From the NCBI GenBank assembly GCA_937959395.1, contig CALGLR010000033.1:1-51884 (forward strand): 51,884 nucleotides of DNA, read 5' to 3'. This document shows, in pieces, positions 46,858 through 51,884 of the stretch. The position numbers were made by a program, and so were the translations under genes. The stretch is from an uncultured Flavobacteriaceae bacterium. GTDB lineage: Bacteria; Bacteroidota; Bacteroidia; Flavobacteriales; Flavobacteriaceae. Position 1 is the stretch's first letter. The number at the start of each line of letters is the position of its first letter. Under the pieces are notes generated by a model that saw only the letters and a list, made by a program, of their open reading frames with translations, was not told the DNA's origin and did not search any database.

Positions 46858-47700
46858 ATGAATAAAAATTTACTTACACTTACAGTTGCCGCTCTAGTCA
46901 CTTTTACTGGGTTTTCTCAAAATAAAGAAAAAATAAAAGGGAACAGAAGCATTACCAATCGCATCTCAAACATAGACGTTTTTAGCCGTTTAGTATTTGG
47001 TGAGAATTTTAAAATTACACTAATTCAAGGATGCGATCCTTCAGTAGAAATAAGTACTGATGATAATTTACATGAGGTTATAGATTTTGCTGTTCTTAAT
47101 GGTAGTTTAAAATTTAATACGACTAGACGTATCGCTTCAAATAAGGCCTTAGACATTAGAGTTGTTTATACAGATGCATTAAAATCTATTGAACTCTCAG
47201 ATAATAGTGAACTTACCTCAGCCACTACCTTAAAAATAGATACATTGAAGTTATCTACGAGCCAGTCTTCAAAAGCATTTTTAAACCTACAAACTAATTC
47301 ATTTACATTTACTAATAGTGGAAAAAGTAAATCTGAATTAAACTTAATGACAGATAGTGCCAATATAAAATTAAACGATAACAGTAGTCTTGAAGCCTTA
47401 ATTAATGCCTCTTCAATTAACATCGATTTACATGAATCTGCAAATGCAAAGATTGAAGGAGACACTAATAGTTTAAGTGCCTTCGTTGATAATTCTTCTA
47501 AACTTAATGCTGAAAACCTTTCTACTAAAAACTGTACATTAACAGTAAAAGAAAAAGGGGATGCTAAAATTGAAGCAGAAGATAGTCTTACTATTGATGT
47601 CTATGGTGATACAGAAACTATAATATATGGCAAACCAAAAATTACTTTAAAGAACTTTCAGGATAATGCAGTTCTTATTAAAAAGGATAAAAACGGATAA
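46858..47700 (+). CDS. DUF2807 exported protein (putative auto-transporter adhesin head-GIN type)
   Basis: 280 aa with a signal peptide (TGFSQ, ~21). DUF2807 beta-helix features: FSRLVFGENFKITLIQGCDPSVEIST, then DLHEVIDFAVLNGSLKFNT, IELSDNSELTS and a series of LxSxxSxxL rungs through ~230. Unlike the member at 28344, its rungs lack the YGE turn. It follows the PspC gene, and such pairs of DUF2807 and PspC genes look recurrent in flavobacteria. Function unknown; an envelope or surface role is likely. Confidence 0.85.
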   Translation: MNKNLLTLTVAALVTFTGFSQNKEKIKGNRSITNRISNIDVFSRLVFGENFKITLIQGCDPSVEISTDDNLHEVIDFAVLNGSLKFNTTRRIASNKALDIRVVYTDALKSIELSDNSELTSATTLKIDTLKLSTSQSSKAFLNLQTNSFTFTNSGKSKSELNLMTDSANIKLNDNSSLEALINASSINIDLHESANAKIEGDTNSLSAFVDNSSKLNAENLSTKNCTLTVKEKGDAKIEAEDSLTIDVYGDTETIIYGKPKITLKNFQDNAVLIKKDKNG

Positions 47701-47718
47701 CAATTTTTAGTAATACAT

Positions 47719-47850
47719 GAGGCTGTCTAAAAAGGCTTATTTCGTCAACCTGAACTTGAATTCAGGTTCTCACAAAATGCTAACACATAACACTATGAGA
47801 TTCTGAAATAAATTCAGAATGACGATTATAAATACTTTTCAGACACGCTC
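47719..47850. repeat. Inverted-repeat element, family C
   Basis: Ends GAGGCTGTCTAAAAAG (47719-47734) and CTTTTCAGACACGCTC (47835-47850) form a 16-bp inverted repeat with three mismatches. The interior has a second dyad CCTGAACTTGAATTCAGG. Non-coding, 132 bp, starting 18 bp after the DUF2807 stop. Probably a MITE or REP-like repeat. Confidence 0.5.
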
Positions 47851-47871
47851 TTTTTATTATTTTCATTAATC

Positions 47872-48054
47872 TACTCGCGAGCCCAATGTCATTAAGTTAA
47901 GGATTACGATGTCAGTCTGAGCCTTTCGACTAACGCTCAAGACAGGCTAAATTCGAAGACCATCATAGCCTTCGTTTTGATTGCACTTCGACTGCGCTCA
48001 GTGTGACAAAATAGATTCTTCTAAAGCTTAACTTAATGACATTACTCGCGAGCC
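47872..48054. repeat. Inverted-repeat element, family B, with 12-bp target duplication
   Basis: 17-bp perfect inverted repeats (AATGTCATTAAGTTAAG, 47885-47901, and complement, 48027-48043) are flanked by the direct repeat TACTCGCGAGCC at 47872-47883 and 48043-48054. Interior dyads centre on TTCGACTGCGCTCA, as in the copy at 31651. The right direct repeat contains the last codons and stop of the TPR kinase gene, so insertion occurred exactly at that gene's 3' end. Confidence 0.8.
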
Positions 48055-50237
48055 AATGCAGAGAATAACTTATCTATCTCTATTGGCTTTAAAAGAACAT
48101 CATCAAATAATTTAGATTTTGTTTCATCATCAATTGTTAAAGCATCTGCTGTGATCGCAAATATTGGAGTAAATTGATTAGGGTTTTTTGATGCTTTTAT
48201 TTCACTTGTAGCATCTAAGCCATTTAATTCTGGCATATGGATATCCATTAAAATAAAATCATATTTCTTTTTCTTTGCAAACTCTACAGCTTCCTTTCCA
48301 TTTTTAACATGATCTACTTTTACACTCCAATTTTTAAGTAATCGAGTAATTAACATGGCATTTATTGGAGTGTCTTCTGCTAACAAAGCAACTTTATCTT
48401 TAAGTTCATAAAAATTAGTACGTTTTGTTTCTATTTTTTGAGAAGATTTTTCTAATTCAATTTCAAAATAAAATTCAGAGCCTTCATTGACTTTACTTTT
48501 CAATTTTATTTTACTTCCATGTAATGCTACTAGTTTTTTTACAATAGCTAAACCTAGACCTGTACCTCCTTGTTTTCTTGTTAAAATTGGTTTTACTTGT
48601 GAGAAACTATCAAAAACCTTAATGCTATCGGCTTCAGAAATCCCTTCTCCTGTATCTTTAACACCAACTAATAGCGTATCGTTTGTACCATTTTCTTTAA
48701 TTAATGCAACATTTAAGTCTACGTGTCCTTTTTCAGTAAATTTTATAGCATTACTTATTAAGTTGCTTAAAATTTGAGTGATTTTGGTTTGATCTATTAA
48801 ATAGTTATTATCCTTTGGAACATTACTATTAAAATTAAGTTTCAATCCTTTATTATTTGCTACACTTAAATTAAGATTCAATACTTTTTCGCAAAATGAA
48901 TTTAAGTTAGTAGAACTCAATTCTAATTCCGCCTTTTTTAAATCTAATTTGGTAAAGTCTAGAACGTCGTTTACAATATTAATTAAGTTATATGATGCAA
49001 ATTGAAGACTTTCTAGTAAAGGTTTATCCTCTCCTATTGTTTTATCATTAAGTATAGAAGCAATTGTTGTAATCGCATTTAAAGGCGTTCTAATTTCATG
49101 ACTCATTATAGAAAGAAATTCTTGTTTCAATTTTACAGATTCTTTCTCATCTTTGGTCTTTTTATCAATAGCTTTTTGTTCTACTCTTTGAAGTGCTGCA
49201 TCACCTTCTAATATATTCATCTTATTTATTAGAGAATAGTTTTCTATAACTTGTTTTGTTTGAGTAAAAATTACAGCTTCTTTTTCTTTAAGATATAATT
49301 CTAAATACCTTAACGCTTCACTATTCTTAGAATTCGCTTTATTTACAAGATATAGTAAACGGTAGTTTTTTACCTGAACCATAGAAATCTTATAAGCTAT
49401 TGTATACTCTAAGCTTTGCTGTAAAACTTTTTCAGCTTTATTAAATTCTCCCAATTTAAAATAAAGTTTCCCTAGCTTACTTAGAGACATAGAAGCTCCC
49501 ATATTCTCTTTAAACTCCTTATGAATTTTTAAGGCTTCTTCAAAATCTTTTTTAGATTCTTCATACCGTTCAGTTTCTAAATAGATTTTTGCTCTACCAT
49601 AAAGCGCATAACCCAATCCTCTATAATCTTTAGTTTGCTTTTTTAATTTGATAGAATGCTCTATCATTTGCATTGCAATCTTTGCCTTACCTTTTTTTAA
49701 TACAAAACCTGATAAATTATTAAATACATTAGATTCTAAATTTACATTAGAAATTTTTCGAGCAGTACGTATGGCATTTATATAAGTTATAAAAGCATTA
49801 TCAGAATCGCCTATATACTCATATACAGTACCTACTGCTTTTTCAACCTTAGACAGCTTATGCAAGTCATCATACTTTTTATAAATTCTTTGCGCTTCTA
49901 ATAAGTAAACCAAGCCGCCATGGTAATTATCTGTTTTATATAAAACACTACCTATATTATATTTAGCATCAGCAATCCCTCTTTCATCATTTATTTCATT
50001 GAAACATAAAATTGCTCTTTCAGAGAATTTATTAGACCTATCAAAATCACTATTAATCATGTGATATAGAGATAGTTGATTTAAACTTTCACCCATTAAA
50101 TGTTTGTCGCCTATAGTTTCACTAATTTGAAGTGCTTCTTTAGCTAAAGCAATACTATTGTACAAATCAGAAGTACGTCCTGAGTAGGCGCTTTCCAGAA
50201 GGGTATTAATTTTCTCTTTTAGGTTAGTTGTAGGCAT
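48042..50237 (-). CDS. Soluble TPR hybrid histidine kinase (TPR-HisKA-HATPase-REC)
   Basis: 731 aa with no signal peptide or membrane helix, so cytoplasmic. Residues ~1-300 are TPR repeats (for example DRGIADAKYNIGSVLYKTDNYH-, LGYALYGRAKIYLETERYEE-, ASMSLSKLGKLYFKLGEFNK-type helices). A coiled linker (~310-365) is followed by HisKA with H380 in SIMSHEIRTPLNAI, an ATPase domain with NLISNAIKF, VKDTGEGIS and RKQGGTGLGLAIV, and a C-terminal receiver with D665 in FILMDIHMPELNG. There is no output domain, so it must hand the phosphoryl group to an unknown partner. Its last codons and stop lie in a repeat insertion. A TATTTTTG at 50280-50287 (minus) is a plausible -7 box. Confidence 0.92.
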   Translation of the reverse strand: MPTTNLKEKINTLLESAYSGRTSDLYNSIALAKEALQISETIGDKHLMGESLNQLSLYHMINSDFDRSNKFSERAILCFNEINDERGIADAKYNIGSVLYKTDNYHGGLVYLLEAQRIYKKYDDLHKLSKVEKAVGTVYEYIGDSDNAFITYINAIRTARKISNVNLESNVFNNLSGFVLKKGKAKIAMQMIEHSIKLKKQTKDYRGLGYALYGRAKIYLETERYEESKKDFEEALKIHKEFKENMGASMSLSKLGKLYFKLGEFNKAEKVLQQSLEYTIAYKISMVQVKNYRLLYLVNKANSKNSEALRYLELYLKEKEAVIFTQTKQVIENYSLINKMNILEGDAALQRVEQKAIDKKTKDEKESVKLKQEFLSIMSHEIRTPLNAITTIASILNDKTIGEDKPLLESLQFASYNLINIVNDVLDFTKLDLKKAELELSSTNLNSFCEKVLNLNLSVANNKGLKLNFNSNVPKDNNYLIDQTKITQILSNLISNAIKFTEKGHVDLNVALIKENGTNDTLLVGVKDTGEGISEADSIKVFDSFSQVKPILTRKQGGTGLGLAIVKKLVALHGSKIKLKSKVNEGSEFYFEIELEKSSQKIETKRTNFYELKDKVALLAEDTPINAMLITRLLKNWSVKVDHVKNGKEAVEFAKKKKYDFILMDIHMPELNGLDATSEIKASKNPNQFTPIFAITADALTIDDETKSKLFDDVLLKPIEIDKLFSALARE

Positions 50238-50279
50238 TTAAATAAGTTAAAAGTAGGGGCTCAAACAATCAATATACTG

Positions 50280-50287
50280 CAAAAATA
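50280..50287 (-). promoter_or_regulatory. Candidate -7 box of the TPR kinase gene
   Basis: TATTTTTG on the minus strand matches TAnnTTTG, 43 bp before the ATG. I see no TTG at the expected -33 distance, so confidence is low. Confidence 0.3.
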
Positions 50288-50365
50288 GCAATAATAACGA
50301 TATGCGAGTGTTTTTTATTAATTATTTAAATAACAGCTAATTAGAAACAAGTAATTATAAATAAA

Positions 50366-50410
50366 ATACTCTTAATTTAATTACTAAGTACATAATTAAA
50401 TTAAGAGTAT
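50366..50410 (-). terminator. AT-rich hairpin terminator of trxB
   Basis: Perfect 18-bp inverted repeat ATACTCTTAATTTAATTA / TAATTAAATTAAGAGTAT with a 9-nt loop, followed on the minus strand by TTTTATTT. It begins 18 bp after the trxB stop codon. Confidence 0.78.
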
Positions 50411-50427
50411 AAAAAATAAATTTTAGA

Positions 50428-51408
50428 TTAATTATAATTAGAAGTGGATACTTCAAAGGTAGAATCTTTCGCTGCTAAGTAACGCTCTGCATCTAATGCA
50501 GCCATACAACCAGTACCAGCTGCTGTAACAGCTTGACGATAAACATGATCTGCAGCATCACCACTAACAAAAACACCTTCCATATTGGTTTTTGATGTAC
50601 CTGGTGTATTAATTATATACCCAGTTTCATCAAGATCTAAAAAACCTTTAAATATATCGGTATTAGGTTTGTGCCCAATAGCCACAAAGAATCCTGTAAC
50701 TGGAATTTCATGAACAACTTGAGTTTGATTATTCTTAACCTTAACCCCTGTTACTACTTGCCCATCTCCTAATACTTCTTCAGTTTCTGTATTGAATAAG
50801 ATTTCTATATTCTTTGTATTCTTAACTCTAGCTGCCATAATTTTAGAGGCTCTAAACTCATCCCTCCTAACTAACATAGTCACTTTAGTACAAAGTTTAG
50901 ACAAATAGTGAGCTTCTTCACAAGCACTATCTCCAGCGCCAACAATAACAACTTCTTGGTTTTTATAAAAGAACCCGTCACAAACCGCACAAGCAGATAC
51001 ACCGCCTCCTAGTTTTAAATATTTTTGTTCAGAGTCTAGTCCTAAATATTTAGCACTTGCTCCTGTAGATATTATTACAGTATCACAATGTATTTCTTTA
51101 GTCTCGTTAACCCATACTTTATGTTCGCCTTCTGAAAAATCTACTTTAGTGACCCAGCCATCACGAATATCTGTCTCAAATCGTTTAGCTTGGGATTGTA
51201 GTTGTATCATCATTTCTGGTCCTGTTACACCATCTGGGTAACCTGGGAAATTCTCCACTTCATTAGTTGTTGTTAATTGACCTCCTGGTTGTGTTCCTTG
51301 ATATAAAACAGGAAACATATTTGCTCTAGCAGCATAAATCGCAGCAGTATAACCTGCAGGTCCAGAACCTATAATTAGGCATTTTACTTTTTCTATTGTA
51401 TCAGACAT
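50428..51408 (-). CDS. trxB: Thioredoxin-disulfide reductase
   Basis: Cytoplasmic FAD/NADPH enzyme that reduces thioredoxin. 326 aa, normal length. FAD-binding GSGPAGYTAAIYAAR at ~13-27, redox-active C140-A-V-C143 in SACAVCDGFF, NADPH-binding VGAGDSACEEA (~157-167), HKPNTDIF, and the C-terminal FAD motif GVFVSGDAAD. The YGTQ-type GQLTTTNEVENFPG segment is typical of low-molecular-weight TrxB. Transcribed alone from a TACTTTTG box just upstream and ended by a strong hairpin. Confidence 0.97.
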   Translation of the reverse strand: MSDTIEKVKCLIIGSGPAGYTAAIYAARANMFPVLYQGTQPGGQLTTTNEVENFPGYPDGVTGPEMMIQLQSQAKRFETDIRDGWVTKVDFSEGEHKVWVNETKEIHCDTVIISTGASAKYLGLDSEQKYLKLGGGVSACAVCDGFFYKNQEVVIVGAGDSACEEAHYLSKLCTKVTMLVRRDEFRASKIMAARVKNTKNIEILFNTETEEVLGDGQVVTGVKVKNNQTQVVHEIPVTGFFVAIGHKPNTDIFKGFLDLDETGYIINTPGTSKTNMEGVFVSGDAADHVYRQAVTAAGTGCMAALDAERYLAAKDSTFEVSTSNYN

Positions 51409-51430
51409 GGTATTCTCTATTATTATAATA

Positions 51431-51438
51431 CAAAAGTA
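51431..51438 (-). promoter_or_regulatory. -7 promoter box of trxB
   Basis: TACTTTTG on the minus strand is a perfect TAnnTTTG match, 22 bp before the ATG. Candidate TTG elements upstream lie at non-ideal spacing (9 and 26 bp), so the -33 half is uncertain. Confidence 0.45.
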
Positions 51439-51536
51439 GAATTTTTACAATAAAACTTACATAACAATTACCAAAAGTTATTATTTCTTGATAGCTGATA
51501 TGTAAGTTTTAGAATGCTTTTATTTATTTATAAAAA

Positions 51537-51806
51537 TTACTTCTTTATAAATATTTGATTACCAGCACCATCAATTGATATAATATACATACCAGAAGAT
51601 AGTTTTGAAGTTGATATTGTTTCTTTAGCTTGTCCTGCTTTTGCTTGGTAAAGCTGTTTCCCTAAAAGATCATAGATTCTTACTTCATCTCTTTCTTTTA
51701 ATCCATTTATATTAATATAATCTCCTACTGGATTGGGATATACCTCAGGGCAAAAGCATTTAAAAAAGTAATATTTTATTTCTGTATTCTCTACTAAGTA
51801 AGGCTT
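51537..51806 (-). pseudogene. T9SS type A C-terminal sorting domain, broken or truncated
   Basis: Minus-strand frame ending at the TAA at 51537-51539. It reads PEVYPNPVGDYINI, then VRIYDLLGKQLYQAKAG, then LSSGMYIISIDGAGNQIF and IKK at the end: the complete ~75-residue Por secretion sorting domain of surface or secreted proteins. Upstream the frame reads KPYLVENTEIKYYFFKCFC and stops at a TGA (51807-51809) lying in a small hairpin, so no long protein precedes it within the window. Either a frameshift or an insertion has cut the domain from its passenger protein, which would continue past the right edge. Confidence 0.65.
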
Positions 51807-51814
51807 TCAGCCTT
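51800..51814. repeat. Small hairpin at the break of the T9SS frame
   Basis: AAGGCT-TTC-AGCCTT perfect stem. The stop codon that closes the T9SS frame lies in it, which hints that a small palindromic insertion caused the break. Confidence 0.4.
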
Positions 51815-51884
51815 TTGTTGTTTTTACTTTTTTTGACAGATTTATCGTTATTAATAAGAGTTAGAGCCGTTTTGATTATAATAT

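Overview
The window is low-GC DNA (roughly one third G+C by eye) from a member of the Bacteroidota, most likely a marine Flavobacteriaceae species. Evidence for this: a SusC/SusD pair, many lipoproteins with short lipoboxes, a type IX secretion (T9SS) sorting domain, A-rich leaders in place of Shine-Dalgarno sites, and TAnnTTTG-type promoter boxes.

Region 1 (1-620) is the left edge: an IS200/IS605-like transposase interrupted by a stop codon, its upstream hairpin, and a non-coding stretch.

Region 2 (621-26105) is a large polysaccharide utilization locus with every gene on the plus strand. susC and susD end at a strong terminator. After a repeat-rich spacer comes a long collinear run: S1 sulfatase, two tandem GH16 lipoproteins, a cytoplasmic GH127, an FG-GAP/UnbV protein, a sugar-porter MFS transporter, a third GH16, an iduronate-sulfatase-like S1 enzyme, a second FG-GAP/UnbV protein, a mutarotase-fold lipoprotein, a GH42-like enzyme and a third sulfatase. 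The combination of endo-acting GH16 enzymes, three sulfatases, a beta-galactosidase-like enzyme and GH127 points to a sulfated red-algal galactan. I lean towards a carrageenan/furcellaran type over porphyran, but this is inference. A plausible route: surface GH16 enzymes cut the chain, SusCD imports the products, sulfatases and GH42 trim them in the periplasm, the MFS carrier moves small sugars inward and GH127 acts in the cytoplasm. No regulator gene lies inside the locus.

Region 3 (26212-41664) is an export system. On the minus strand lie a MacA/HlyD-like adaptor, an ABC ATPase, three large FtsX/MacB-type permeases, a DUF2807 protein, a second ATPase and a TolC-like channel. Divergently transcribed is an NtrC-type sigma-54 activator overlapping a histidine kinase. 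Two near-identical blocks, each a dyad pair about 50 bp upstream of a -24/-12-like promoter, precede the adaptor gene and the third permease gene. This suggests one two-component system fires both transcripts. A (GATT)14 tract sits between the ATPase and first permease genes.

Region 4 (41809-47700) holds a small conserved-looking protein, an AIM24/TIGR00266 protein, a DUF4442 hotdog protein, a DUF4870 membrane protein, and a PadR - PspC - micropeptide - DUF2807 cluster that resembles an envelope-stress module.

Region 5 (47701-51884) has two MITE-like repeats, a soluble TPR hybrid histidine kinase, thioredoxin reductase (trxB), and a broken T9SS C-terminal domain at the right edge.

The least expected features are the small repeats. 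A TA-flanked MITE family occurs at 5746, 26110, 31615 and 46749. One copy (31615-31871) is split by a second inverted-repeat element, and a relative of that second element has inserted at the stop codon of the TPR kinase with a 12-bp target duplication.
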